NCBI GenBank assembly: GCA_963786765.1
Contig: CAWBAJ010000008.1
Span: forward strand, 62,001-126,000
DNA: 64,000 bases
Direction: 5' to 3'
Source: DATKNA01 sp963786765
GTDB lineage: Bacteria > Actinomycetota > Actinomycetes > Actinomycetales > Kineosporiaceae
In this document: piece after piece, positions 7,571 to 16,175 of the stretch
How positions within the stretch are numbered: the stretch's first letter is position 1
Layout: each line of letters begins with the position of its first letter
Program-made: the position numbers and the translations under genes
Notes under the pieces: model-generated
Seen by the model: only the letters and a program-made list of their open reading frames with translations
Told to the model about the DNA's origin: nothing
The model's database searches: none

Positions 7571-10093
7571 TCACTCGGTGGCGATCGCCTGCAGCACGTC
7601 CATCCGCGAGGCCCGCCGGGCGGGCAACAGCGCCGAGATCACGCCCACGACGGCGGCGAGCACGAAGAAGATGACGATCGACGTGTACGGGACGGCGAGC
7701 TTGTCGATCCCCACGCTCTCCTTCGTGGACCGCTGGAGGGCCACGCCGACGAGCAAGCCCGTGACGACGCCGAGCAGCGCCCCCAGCAGCGCGATGAGCA
7801 CCGACTCGCGCCGGATCATCCGGCGGGACTGCCGCCGGGTGAGGCCTATGGCGCGGAGCAGGCCGATCTCGCGGGTGCGCTCGAGCACCGCCATCGCCAT
7901 CGTGTTGATCACGCCGAGTACGGCGATGACGATCGACAGGATCAGCAGGCCGTAGACGACGTACAGCAGCTGGTTGATGAAGCCGCCGATCTGGTCCTTC
8001 AGGTCCTCGGTGTTCTGGACGGCGAGCAGCGGGTTGTCGGCCGTGACCGCCTCGAGCCCCGACCGGACAGCCTTCGTGTCGGCGCCCGGCGCGAGGGTGA
8101 CGAACGCGTTCGTGACGCCCTTGACGCCGGCGGCCTTCGACGCCTCGTCGAGGTTCGCCTGTAGGCCCTGCACGAAGATCGTCTTTCCGTAGATCCCGGC
8201 AACCGTGAAGGCCTTGCGCGTGCCGTCCGGGAACGTCGTGGAGAGCTTCGTGCCGACGCTCCACTTGTTCGCGGTCGCCGTGTCGCTGTCGACCATCACC
8301 GTTCCTGGCGCGATGGTGCTCACAGTGCCCGCGATCCGCTTGAGCGGGTACACGTCGGGCCAGGCGCCGCCCAGGCCGCCGAGGCTCTCGCCCTTGCCGT
8401 TGACGAGCACGGGGTACTGGTCCTGGGTCGCCGTGCGCCCCACGCCGGGCACGCTCCCGATCTTGGCCAGCAGCTCGGGCGACACGCGCTGGGACTGGCC
8501 GGAGACGGAGTACTCGCCGCGGAAGTTCCCCTCATCCACGGCCTTGCCGACGGACGCGTTCAGGGACGACGCGAAGACGGTGACGCCGGTGACCAGGGCG
8601 ACGCCGATGGTTATCGCCGCCGCCGTCGCGGCCGTCCGGCGCGGGTTGCGCACGGTGTTGGCCCTGGCGAGGCGGCCGGGGGCGCCACCCGTGGCGGGCA
8701 ACAGCCGGACGAGCACGATCGCCGCGGCGGGCGCGAGCACGACCGCGGCGACGACGAGGACGAAGCCCGCGCCGGCGCCTGCGAGCAGCACCTTGGCGGC
8801 ACCGCCGTCCGCGCGGATCCCCAGGAAGAACAGGCCGGCGGCGACGGCGAGCAGCCCGAGGCCGATCCCGAGCCGGACCCGGCCCTTGGCCTCCTTCACG
8901 GCGGCGCTCTCGTGCAGGGCGGCGACCGGCGACGCCCTGCCCGCCCGCCGGGTCGGGATCCAGGCGGCGAGCAGGGTGACGCCCACCCCGAGCACGAGGC
9001 ACCATGCCACCGCGGACGCCGGCACGGACGGGCTGATCGTCAGGTCGAGGCCGATCACGCCGAGCAGCTTGCCGAGACCGACGGCGACGAGCAGGCCGAG
9101 GACGAGTCCGATCACGGAGCCGACGAGGCCGACGACCGCGGCCTCGCCGAGCAGCGCCCGGCTCACCTGCTTGCGCCGGGCCCCGACCGCGCGCAGCAGC
9201 GCCATCTCCCGGGCGCGCTGCGCGACGACCATCGAGAACGTGTTGAAGATGAGGAAGCCACCCACGAGCAGCGCGACGACGGCGAACCCGAGCAGCACGT
9301 AGGTGAAGATGTTGACGAACGTGCCGGCCGTGTCCTTGGCCTCCTGCACCTGCTCCGCGCGGGTCTTCACCGTGTAGCCCTTGCCGAGGCTGCTCGCCAC
9401 CGCGGCCTTGACGGTGCCCGGGTCGGCGCCGGCGGCCAGGGTCACCGCCGCCGCCGTCCACGTGCCCGGATCGAGGAGCAATCGCTGGGCGGTGGCCGGG
9501 GCGAAGGCGACCTGGGTCTGCTGGCCGAGATCCGCGCCCGGCGGCACGAACAGGCCCGACACCCGGAACGGCTTCCGGGTGCCGTTCGCGAGCAGCACGG
9601 TGGCCTGGTCGCCGACACCGACACCTGCGGCGTCGGCGGTCCGTTCGTCGAGGACGACCTCGTCGTCCGCGGCCGGGGGTGCGCCGGCGCTGACCTTCGA
9701 GGTGCCGCCCGTGCCGAGCCACGCCAGACCCTGACCGGGCCCGGAGTTGGTACCGCCGGCGATCTTGTTCTTCGCGTCGAGCACGTAGACGCCGAGCTGC
9801 TCGACCGTGCCCTGTGCCTGGCCGACCCCGGGGACGGCGCGGACCTTCGCCAGGACGTCGTCCTTCAGCGTGACGGTCGACTGGGGACCGAACGCGTCGG
9901 CGTCGACCGCGGGCTTCGGGGACACCTGGAGATCGACGGCGCTGCCGGTGAAGGCGCCGTCCAGGATGCTGGTCAGGGAGGCCCCGAACACCAGTGCACC
10001 GCTGACGAACGCGGTGCCGAGGACGACCGCGAACACGGACATCGCCATGCGCAGCTTGTGCGCGAGGAGCGAGCGGAGGCTGATCCTGAACAC
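7571..10093 (-). CDS. ABC transporter permease with two FtsX/MacB-type modules
   Basis: An 840-residue permease. The order is an N-terminal helix (RMAMSVFAVVLGTAFVSGAL), a large extracytoplasmic MacB periplasmic-core-like domain, then FtsX helices including AREMALLRAVGARRKQVSRA. A middle helix pair follows, then a second N-terminal helix (TAATAAAITIGVALVTGVTV), a second extracellular domain, and final FtsX helices with LERTREIGLLRAIGLTRRQS. This duplicated layout is normal for actinobacterial lipoprotein or antimicrobial-peptide type exporters. The GTG start at 10093 lies 5 nt after the ATPase stop. The substrate is unknown. Confidence 0.9.
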   Translation of the reverse strand: MFRISLRSLLAHKLRMAMSVFAVVLGTAFVSGALVFGASLTSILDGAFTGSAVDLQVSPKPAVDADAFGPQSTVTLKDDVLAKVRAVPGVGQAQGTVEQLGVYVLDAKNKIAGGTNSGPGQGLAWLGTGGTSKVSAGAPPAADDEVVLDERTADAAGVGVGDQATVLLANGTRKPFRVSGLFVPPGADLGQQTQVAFAPATAQRLLLDPGTWTAAAVTLAAGADPGTVKAAVASSLGKGYTVKTRAEQVQEAKDTAGTFVNIFTYVLLGFAVVALLVGGFLIFNTFSMVVAQRAREMALLRAVGARRKQVSRALLGEAAVVGLVGSVIGLVLGLLVAVGLGKLLGVIGLDLTISPSVPASAVAWCLVLGVGVTLLAAWIPTRRAGRASPVAALHESAAVKEAKGRVRLGIGLGLLAVAAGLFFLGIRADGGAAKVLLAGAGAGFVLVVAAVVLAPAAAIVLVRLLPATGGAPGRLARANTVRNPRRTAATAAAITIGVALVTGVTVFASSLNASVGKAVDEGNFRGEYSVSGQSQRVSPELLAKIGSVPGVGRTATQDQYPVLVNGKGESLGGLGGAWPDVYPLKRIAGTVSTIAPGTVMVDSDTATANKWSVGTKLSTTFPDGTRKAFTVAGIYGKTIFVQGLQANLDEASKAAGVKGVTNAFVTLAPGADTKAVRSGLEAVTADNPLLAVQNTEDLKDQIGGFINQLLYVVYGLLILSIVIAVLGVINTMAMAVLERTREIGLLRAIGLTRRQSRRMIRRESVLIALLGALLGVVTGLLVGVALQRSTKESVGIDKLAVPYTSIVIFFVLAAVVGVISALLPARRASRMDVLQAIATE

Positions 10094-10098
10094 CGGCG

Positions 10099-10878
10099 TC
10101 AGCTCCGGCGGTTCGACGCGTCGAAGCGCGCCATCCGCTCGAGCACGCGCTCCGCCGTCGGTTCGTGCATCTCGTCGACCACCAGGCCGTCGGCGAGGAA
10201 GAGCACGCGGTCGGCGTAGGAGGCCGACGACGGGTCGTGCGTGACGAGGACGATCGTCTGGCCGTAGTCGTCGACGCTGTGCCGCAGGAATCCCATGATC
10301 TCGGCGCCGGCGCGGCTGTCGAGGTTGCCCGTCGGCTCGTCGCCGAACACGATCTGGGGCTTGCTCACCAGCGCGCGGGCGACGGCGACCCGCTGCTGCT
10401 GCCCGCCGGACAGCTGCGACGGCTTGTGGCCGAGGCGGTCCGCCAGGCCGACGGTGCGCACGACCATGTCGAGCCAGTCCTTGTCGACTTTCCGCTTGGC
10501 GATGTCGAGCGGCAGCGTGATGTTCTCGAGCGCGGTCAGCGTCGGGATGAGGTTGTACGCCTGGAAGATGAAGCCGACGGCGTCGCGTCGCAGCGTCGTC
10601 AGCGCGTCGTCCTTGAGCTGGGACAGTTCCGTGTCGCCGATCCACACCTCGCCGGAGGTGGGCCGGTCGAGGCCGGCGAGGCAGTGCATGAACGTGGACT
10701 TGCCCGACCCGGAAGGACCCATGACTGCGGTGAACCGGCCCTGCCGGATGTCCACGGTCACGCCGCCCAGGGCGGTGACCTGCGTGTCGCCCGAGCCGTA
10801 CACCTTCGTCAACTCTGCCGTGCGTGCTGCGGCGGGCGCGGAAGTGGCCGCCTTCTGGGGCGGGATGGTGGTGCTCAC
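10099..10878 (-). CDS. ABC transporter ATP-binding protein (LolD/MacB type)
   Basis: A 259-residue ATPase with Walker A MGPSGSGKST, Q-loop FIFQAYNLIPTLTALENI, signature LSGGQQQRVAVARAL, Walker B IVFGDEPTGNLDS and H-loop LVTHDPSSA. These are hallmarks of the LolD/MacB/FtsE group, which partners FtsX-type permeases such as the following gene. The GTG start follows GGAAGG by about 8 nt. About 225 bp separate it from the divergent gene at 11105; that space probably holds both promoters, but I see no clear consensus boxes in it. Confidence 0.92.
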   Translation of the reverse strand: MSTTIPPQKAATSAPAAARTAELTKVYGSGDTQVTALGGVTVDIRQGRFTAVMGPSGSGKSTFMHCLAGLDRPTSGEVWIGDTELSQLKDDALTTLRRDAVGFIFQAYNLIPTLTALENITLPLDIAKRKVDKDWLDMVVRTVGLADRLGHKPSQLSGGQQQRVAVARALVSKPQIVFGDEPTGNLDSRAGAEIMGFLRHSVDDYGQTIVLVTHDPSSASYADRVLFLADGLVVDEMHEPTAERVLERMARFDASNRRS

Positions 10879-11104
10879 GTCGGATCCCTTCCGGTGCGCG
10901 CTCGTACCCGCCCCGAGCGGAGCGTCCCCGCCACGCTAGTGATCGGAGCGGCGCGCGTCATGGCCCGCCGCCCGATGTTCATCTCTTCGTGCGGGAACGC
11001 GGCCCGGTCCTGTCCGAGCGGGCAGCCGTCCGGGCAAGGGTCGGAGGCGGATCGAGGGACAGATCGGCTCGACGCGCCGGGGACCGAAAGAGCATTCTTG
11101 ATCC

Positions 11105-11482
11105 ATGACCGCCGGATCTGCCCGCGACGTCGGCCCCGCGGAGGAGGAGCGCGCTCAAGCGCCCATCCGCTGGCCCCGCCCTGACGGCTTCACGCTCGGC
11201 CTGATCGTCGTCTACGTCGTGGGCCTGATCATCGCCCTCGCCGTGCCGGCCCTGATCGTGCCACCGACGGCTAAGCACCCGTCGACCGGCGAGACCTGGT
11301 TCGCCTTCTCGTTCACGCTGATCGGCGTCCTGATCATGCTCGTGGCGTCGATCGTGCACTACCGCCGCGAGCACGATCCCAGCATCTTCACCCTGGCCGG
11401 CGTCTCCGCCGTCGCCGTGCTCATCGGCGGCATCATTCTCGTGGCGACGAAGCTCGGCGGCGGAATCGGGCAGGGCGGCTGA
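11105..11482 (+). CDS. Small three-helix membrane protein of unknown function
   Basis: A 125-residue protein with a charged N-terminal tail (about 30 residues) and three predicted membrane helices: LGLIVVYVVGLIIALAVPAL, FAFSFTLIGVLIMLVASIV and IFTLAGVSAVAVLIGGIILV. It ends in a glycine-rich tail. I recognise no domain. It lies just upstream of radA on the same strand, with a gap of about 95 bp, and is divergent from the LolD/FtsX exporter. Confidence 0.6.
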   Translation: MTAGSARDVGPAEEERAQAPIRWPRPDGFTLGLIVVYVVGLIIALAVPALIVPPTAKHPSTGETWFAFSFTLIGVLIMLVASIVHYRREHDPSIFTLAGVSAVAVLIGGIILVATKLGGGIGQGG

Positions 11483-11548
11483 GCGCGTCGCTCCCCGGCT
11501 GACGGCGCCTCCACCGGTCTGTCGGGGGCCTGCCGTAGCGTCCCGGGC

Positions 11549-11581
11549 ATGAGCTCTCTCTCCGCACGGCGCACGGCGTGA
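11549..11581 (+). CDS. Possible 10-residue leader peptide overlapping the radA start
   Basis: ATG at 11549 opens a frame encoding MSSLSARRTA and stops at a TGA that overlaps the radA GTG (GTGA). The spacing would allow translational coupling. It could also be chance, or the remains of an alternative radA N-terminus. No strong Shine-Dalgarno sequence precedes it. Confidence 0.25.
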   Translation: MSSLSARRTA

Positions 11582-12981
11582 GCGCGGTCAAGCCCCGCGG
11601 GGGCGGTCGCGAGCCACGGCCGGGTTTCCGGTGCGGCGAATGCGGCTGGGCCACCCAGAAGTGGGCCGGCCGCTGCGGCGAATGCCAGGCCTGGGGCACG
11701 GTCGAAGAGGTGGCGCGCCCCCTCGCGGTGACGCCGGTGCGCGCGGCCGCCCAGCCCGCGCGCCCGATCGCCGAGGTCGAGTCGGATTCCGCGGCCACCA
11801 CACCGACCGGGGTCGAAGAGCTCGACCGCGTGCTGGGCGGCGGCCTCGTCGGCGGTGCGGTCGTGCTGCTCGCGGGCGAGCCCGGAGTGGGCAAGTCGAC
11901 ACTCCTGCTCGACGTGGCGAGCAGGGCTGCCTCCCACGGTCGCCGGGTCCTGTACGTCACGGGTGAGGAGTCGGCCGCGCAGGTCCGGGTGCGCGCCGAG
12001 CGCATCGGGGCGCTGCGCCCCCGGCTGCTGCTCGCCGCCGAGACCGACCTCGCCACCGTGCTCGGCCACGTCGAGTCGGTCGCGCCGGACCTGCTCGTGG
12101 TCGACTCCGTGCAGACCATCGCCAGCGACGCGATCGAGGGGTCGGCCGGCGGCGTCAGCCAGGTGCGGGAGGTGGCCGCCAGCCTGATCAAGGCGGCGAA
12201 GCAGCGAGGCATGGCGACGGTGCTCGTGGGCCACGTGACGAAGGACGGCTCCGTCGCGGGCCCCCGGGTGCTCGAGCACCTGGTCGACGTGGTGTGCCAG
12301 TTCGAGGGCGACCGGCACTCCTCGCTGCGGATGGTCCGAGCGGTGAAGAACCGGTACGGGCCTACCGACGAGGTCGGCTGCTTCGAGCTCGGCGAGAACG
12401 GCATCGCCGGGCTCGCCGACCCGAGCGGCCTGTTTCTCAGCCGGCACCTGGCCCCGGTCCCCGGCACCGCGGTCACGGTGACCCTCGAGGGGCGGCGTCC
12501 CCTGGTGGCCGAGGTCCAGGGCCTGGTGTCGCCCGCTGCGGGGCCCACCCGACGCGCCACCTCCGGCCTCGACAACCAGCGGCTGGCCATGGTGCTCGCC
12601 GTGCTCGAGCGCTCCTGCAAGCTCCCGATGAGCCGGCACGACGTCTATGCGGCGACGGTGGGCGGCGTCCGGCTCGCCGAGCCCGCCGCCGACCTGGCAC
12701 TCGCCCTTGCGCTCATGAGCAGCTTCGAGGAGACGCCTCTGCCACAGCCGACGGTGCTGGTGGGGGAGATCGGCCTTGCGGGCGAGGTGCGGCCCGTGGC
12801 GGGCGTCGGCCGCCGGCTTGCGGAAGCGGCCCGGCTCGGCTTCACCACCGCGCTCGTGCCCGCCGGAACGCCCGGCGACGCGCCCGCCCAGATGATGGTC
12901 CGCGAGGTCGCCGACCTGCGGGCAGCCCTGTCCTGGGCCTCGGACGGCCCGCACGCGGCCTGGCCGAATCGGCTCGGGTGA
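11578..12981 (+). CDS. radA: DNA repair protein RadA (Sms)
   Basis: RadA is a RecA-like helicase that drives branch migration in recombinational repair. The 467-residue product has an N-terminal C4 zinc finger (C19, C22, C33, C36 within RCGECGW and RCGECQAWG), Walker A GEPGVGKST (residues 100-108) and Walker B LLVVDSVQT. The RadA-specific motif is KNRYG (257-261, usually KNRFG), and a C-terminal Lon-protease-like domain contains GGVRLAEPAADLALALAL. The GTG start at 11578 fits the family. It lies directly upstream of disA, a conserved actinobacterial and firmicute pairing; RadA is known to bind and inhibit DisA in other bacteria. Confidence 0.95.
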   Translation: MSAVKPRGGGREPRPGFRCGECGWATQKWAGRCGECQAWGTVEEVARPLAVTPVRAAAQPARPIAEVESDSAATTPTGVEELDRVLGGGLVGGAVVLLAGEPGVGKSTLLLDVASRAASHGRRVLYVTGEESAAQVRVRAERIGALRPRLLLAAETDLATVLGHVESVAPDLLVVDSVQTIASDAIEGSAGGVSQVREVAASLIKAAKQRGMATVLVGHVTKDGSVAGPRVLEHLVDVVCQFEGDRHSSLRMVRAVKNRYGPTDEVGCFELGENGIAGLADPSGLFLSRHLAPVPGTAVTVTLEGRRPLVAEVQGLVSPAAGPTRRATSGLDNQRLAMVLAVLERSCKLPMSRHDVYAATVGGVRLAEPAADLALALALMSSFEETPLPQPTVLVGEIGLAGEVRPVAGVGRRLAEAARLGFTTALVPAGTPGDAPAQMMVREVADLRAALSWASDGPHAAWPNRLG

Positions 12982-13000
12982 GGCATCCGGCGGGGCCGGG

Positions 13001-13024
13001 GCGATACGGTGAGCGATACGGTGA
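13001..13024 (+). repeat. Two exact 12-bp direct repeats in the radA-disA gap
   Basis: GCGATACGGTGA occurs twice in tandem (13001-13012 and 13013-13024), followed by a further GCGA. The repeat lies about 20 bp after the radA stop and about 210 bp before disA. Its role is unknown; it could be a regulator site or a simple duplication. Confidence 0.8.
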
Positions 13025-13137
13025 GCGACCATCGGATGACGATCAGGTTCCGACCCGCGCACTCACGCGGCGGCGGACTATACACTGACCGTCACCCGGG
13101 CACCTCCGCTTCGCGTCGACGTCGCGGTCCGGCGGCG

Positions 13138-13220
13138 ACCCGACCCAGCCCGCCGACCCAGCCCCCCGAACCCAGCCCCCCACCAAGCCCCTTCCGCCCG
13201 CCCCGCAACGGCCCACCCCC
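13138..13220 (+). promoter_or_regulatory. C-rich, G-poor leader of disA with G-quadruplex potential on the other strand
   Basis: This 80-bp stretch before the disA ribosome-binding site is made largely of runs of three to six C separated by short spacers (for example cccagccccccgaaccc). The opposite strand therefore has more than six G-tracts in close succession and could form a G-quadruplex. In an mRNA the C-rich, G-poor segment resembles a Rho-utilisation region. It is unlike the GC-balanced coding sequence around it. Confidence 0.55.
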
Positions 13221-13232
13221 GCGAGGAGTTCC

Positions 13233-14315
13233 GTGGCCCACGACCGCAGCCCCGGGGAGCTGCTGCGCGCCACCCTGGCCGCGGTGGCGCCCGGCACCGA
13301 GCTGCGTGACGGCCTGGAGCGGATCCTGCGCGGCCGCACCGGGGCCCTGATCGTCCTCGGCCACGACAGCGTGGTCGAGGAGGTCTGCACCGGCGGCTTC
13401 GTGCTGGACGTCGAGTTCTCCGCGACCCGCCTGCGCGAGCTCGCGAAGATGGACGGCGCGATCGTCACCGACGAGAAGCTCAGCCGGATCCTGCGGGCGG
13501 CGGTACAGCTCGTGCCCGACGCCGCGATCGAGACCAGCGAGTCCGGCACCCGGCACCGGACGGCGGAGCGGGTGGCGAAGCAGACCGGGTATCCCGTCCT
13601 CTCGGTGAGCCAGTCGATGCGGATCGTCGCGCTGTACGTCGGGGGCCTTCGGTACGTGCTCGAGGGGTCCGACGCGATCCTGGCGAAGGCCAACCAGGCG
13701 CTGGCCACCTTGGAGCGCTACAAGTCCCGCCTGGACGAGGTGACCGGCACCCTGTCCGCCCTCGAGATCGAGGACCTCGTGACGGTGCGCGACGTCTCGA
13801 TCGTCGTCCAGCGCCTCGAGATGGTGCGCCGCATCTCCGAGGAGATCTCGCACTACGTCGTCGAGCTCGGCACCGACGGGCGGCTGCTGTCCCTGCAGCT
13901 CGACGAGCTCATCGGTGGCGTCAGCCCCGACCGCGAGCTCGTGATCCGCGACTACCTCGAGGCAGCCCGCACCGAGCGCTCCATGTGGGACGTGCTCGGC
14001 GAGCTGGCGGGCCTCGCCCCGCCCGAGCTGGTCGACCTCACCCAGGTCGCCCGCGTGCTCGGCTTCAGCACGGCCGGCGACGCCCTCGACGCGGCGGTCA
14101 GCCCCAAGGGCTACCGCCTCCTCAACAAGGTGCCGCGGCTCCCCGGCGCCATCGTCGACCGGCTGGTGGACCACTTCGGCGACCTGCAGAAGCTGCTCGC
14201 CGCCAACCTCGACGACCTCATGACCGTCGAAGGCGTCGGCGAGCAGCGCGCCCGGGCCGTCCGCGAGGGCCTGTCGCGGCTCGCCGAGTCCAGCATCCTG
14301 GAGCGGTACGTCTGA
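13233..14315 (+). CDS. disA: DNA integrity scanning protein DisA, diadenylate cyclase
   Basis: DisA makes cyclic di-AMP from two ATP and slides along DNA to sense branched structures. The 360-residue protein has the N-terminal DAC domain with the diagnostic DGA (residues 74-76, in KMDGAIVTDE) and RHR (107-109, in TRHRTAERVA). A central helical linker and a C-terminal helix-hairpin-helix DNA-binding domain (VEGVGEQRARAVREGL) follow. The length is normal. The GTG start is preceded by GAGGAG. It sits between radA and mutY, so a DNA-damage-linked transcript is likely, and the long C-rich leader may add regulation. Confidence 0.96.
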   Translation: MAHDRSPGELLRATLAAVAPGTELRDGLERILRGRTGALIVLGHDSVVEEVCTGGFVLDVEFSATRLRELAKMDGAIVTDEKLSRILRAAVQLVPDAAIETSESGTRHRTAERVAKQTGYPVLSVSQSMRIVALYVGGLRYVLEGSDAILAKANQALATLERYKSRLDEVTGTLSALEIEDLVTVRDVSIVVQRLEMVRRISEEISHYVVELGTDGRLLSLQLDELIGGVSPDRELVIRDYLEAARTERSMWDVLGELAGLAPPELVDLTQVARVLGFSTAGDALDAAVSPKGYRLLNKVPRLPGAIVDRLVDHFGDLQKLLAANLDDLMTVEGVGEQRARAVREGLSRLAESSILERYV

Positions 14316-15232
14316 CCGGCACGACCGGCGGGAACGCCCACCTGCCCACGGCGGCTCTGCACGGGGCGGTTCTCGGCTGGTACGACGCGAACGCCCGGGA
14401 CCTGCCCTGGCGCCGCCCCGACAGGACTCCCTGGGGTGTGCTGGTCAGCGAGATCATGCTCCAGCAGACGCCGGTGGTCCGGGTTCTGCCGGCGTGGGCG
14501 CGCTGGATGCAGCGCTGGCCCGCCCCCGGCGATCTCGCCCGCGAGGCGCCCGGCGAGGCGATCCGGATGTGGGAGCGGCTCGGCTATCCGCGCCGCGCTC
14601 TGCGCCTGCACGCCGCGGCCGTCGTTCTCGTCGAGCGCCACGGCGGCGAGGTGCCCTCGTCGCACCCGGACCTGCTGGCCCTCCCTGGTGTCGGCGCCTA
14701 CACGGCCGCCGCCGTCGCCTCGTTCGCGTTCGGGGCGCGGCACGCCGTCGTCGACACCAACGTCCGCCGCGTGTTCGCGCGGATCATCGCGGGCACGCGC
14801 TACCCCGCCCCGGCCCTGACCGCCGCGGAGACCGTGCTGGCCGAGCGGCTGCTGCCCGTCGACGACGCCACGGCGGCCCGCTGGGCCGTCGCGAGCATGG
14901 AGCTCGGCGCCCTGGTGTGCACGGCCCGGGCGCCACGCTGCGAGACCTGCCCCGTGGCACACATGTGCCGGTGGCGGCTCGACGGAGCGCCGGAGCACGC
15001 GGGCCCACCACGCCGGGGTCAGGCCTACGAGGGCACCGACCGCCGGGTCCGCGGCCTGCTGCTCGCCGCTCTCAGAGCGGCCGAGGCACCGCTGACCTCC
15101 GCTGCGCTCGAGGCGGCCGCACCCGACGCCGTCCTGCGCGACCCCCTGCAGCGCTCCCGCGCCCTCGACGGGCTGGTAGCCGACGGCCTGATCGAGCCGC
15201 TGGCCAAGGGCCTCTACCGCCTGCCCTCCTGA
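14312..15232 (+). CDS. mutY: A/G-specific adenine glycosylase MutY, apparently starting at CTG
   Basis: MutY removes adenine mispaired with 8-oxoguanine. Motifs: WYDANARDLPWRR, catalytic Glu in VSEIMLQQTPV, helix-hairpin-helix LPGVGAYTAAAVASF, catalytic Asp in VVDTNVRRVFARI, and the Fe-S loop C-x6-C-x2-C-x5-C (CTARAPRCETCPVAHMC). The frame has no ATG, GTG or TTG between the last upstream stop region and the conserved N-terminus. The best start is the CTG at 14312, which overlaps the disA stop (CTGA). A missing base upstream is the alternative. At about 306 aa it has a short C-terminal region rather than a full NUDIX-like domain. Confidence 0.88.
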   Translation: MTGTTGGNAHLPTAALHGAVLGWYDANARDLPWRRPDRTPWGVLVSEIMLQQTPVVRVLPAWARWMQRWPAPGDLAREAPGEAIRMWERLGYPRRALRLHAAAVVLVERHGGEVPSSHPDLLALPGVGAYTAAAVASFAFGARHAVVDTNVRRVFARIIAGTRYPAPALTAAETVLAERLLPVDDATAARWAVASMELGALVCTARAPRCETCPVAHMCRWRLDGAPEHAGPPRRGQAYEGTDRRVRGLLLAALRAAEAPLTSAALEAAAPDAVLRDPLQRSRALDGLVADGLIEPLAKGLYRLPS

Positions 15233-15234
15233 CG

Positions 15235-15276
15235 TCCCGGTCCCGACATCCCGGTCCCGACATCCCGATCCCGAGA
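15235..15276. repeat. Three tandem copies of a 14-bp unit
   Basis: TCCCGGTCCCGACA is repeated at 15235-15248 and 15249-15262 exactly, and at 15263-15276 with two changes. It fills most of the gap between the mutY stop and the next small gene. It may be a degenerate repeat or part of a transcript end; no stable long hairpin is obvious. Confidence 0.75.
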
Positions 15277-15292
15277 CCCGGGCAGCGATCGG

Positions 15293-15583
15293 GTGCATGC
15301 TGTCTGCCTCCACCACGGCAGCGACGCCCGGTCGATCGACTGGGTCGTCCCGAGAGACGCCGTCGAGCTCGTCGTGAAGAAGGCGGACGGAACCGCGGGA
15401 ATCGAAGAGCAGCTGGCGCCCAGCCTGTTCTTCGTCTCCGCCCGGCCGCTCGCGATCGTGCTGATCTTCGTGGGCGCGCTGGCGGTCCTCTTCGGAGCGC
15501 TGTTCGCACTGGCGGGCCGCAGCTCCGACGACAGCTCCGCCGCGGTGCGCGTCGGCGACCTCGCGCCCGATCGAGGCGTCTAG
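15293..15583 (+). CDS. Small single-helix membrane protein, unknown
   Basis: A 96-residue frame starting at GTG 15293. It has a soluble N-terminal half (DWVVPRDAVELVVKKADG) and one strong membrane helix (PLAIVLIFVGALAVLFGALF) followed by a short polar tail. I do not recognise the family. The stop overlaps the stop of the convergent acetyltransferase gene. The start is uncertain because the upstream sequence is repetitive and no clear ribosome-binding site is seen. Confidence 0.45.
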   Translation: MHAVCLHHGSDARSIDWVVPRDAVELVVKKADGTAGIEEQLAPSLFFVSARPLAIVLIFVGALAVLFGALFALAGRSSDDSSAAVRVGDLAPDRGV

Positions 15584-16113
15584 GGCAGCTCGAGCAGCAT
15601 CCTGGTGTTGCCGAGGGTGTTGGGTTTGACCCGGGCGAGGTCGAGGAACTCCGCGACCCCCTCGTCCATCGAGCGCAGCAGCTGGGCGTAGACCTCGGGC
15701 GGAACCGGCGTCCCGTCGAGCGGGACGAACCCGTGCCGGGCGAAGAAGTCAACCTCGAAGGTCAGGCAGAACAGGCGCCGGACGCCGACCTCGCAGGCCT
15801 GGCCGACGAGCTCGGCGAGGAGCGCCGATCCGACGCCGGCGCCACGCCACGCCGGGTCCACGGCGAGCGTGCGCACCTCGGCGAGGTCCTCCCACATGAC
15901 GTGGAGGGCGCCGCAGCCGACCACTGCCCCGGCTGCCTCCGCGACGCGGAACTCCTGCACGTCCTCGTAGAGAGTCACCCGCTCCTTGGCGAGCAGGATC
16001 CGCTCGGCGGCGTAGCGCTCGACCAGGTCGGCGATCGTCCGGACGTCCGCGGTGCGCGCCCGCCGGACCACCACTCCCCCGACCGTCCGCTGCTGCGCCT
16101 GCGTCGACTGCAC
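15580..16113 (-). CDS. Amino-acid N-acetyltransferase, single-domain GNAT (ArgA-like)
   Basis: A 177-residue GNAT enzyme that resembles the short actinobacterial N-acetylglutamate synthases (Rv2747 type), which make the first arginine-pathway intermediate from glutamate and acetyl-CoA. The acetyl-CoA motif is VRTLAVDPAWRGAGVGSALL, and the family features CLTFEVDFFARHGFVPLDG and a C-terminal CPN-like LARVKPNTLGNTRML region are present. The GTG start at 16113 has GGGAGGA seven bases upstream. It is divergent from the esterase at 16176 and convergent with the small membrane protein. Confidence 0.85.
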   Translation of the reverse strand: MQSTQAQQRTVGGVVVRRARTADVRTIADLVERYAAERILLAKERVTLYEDVQEFRVAEAAGAVVGCGALHVMWEDLAEVRTLAVDPAWRGAGVGSALLAELVGQACEVGVRRLFCLTFEVDFFARHGFVPLDGTPVPPEVYAQLLRSMDEGVAEFLDLARVKPNTLGNTRMLLELP

Positions 16114-16175
16114 CCGCCGATCCTCCCATCGCGGAACCGCCTGGCAGCCTCGAGGGTCACGGCTACAGTCGGCAG

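Noticed and set aside
15235..15276. 14-bp tandem repeat as a CRISPR-like or origin element
   Set aside because: Only three short adjacent copies with no spacers and no AT-rich region; a simple local duplication is enough.
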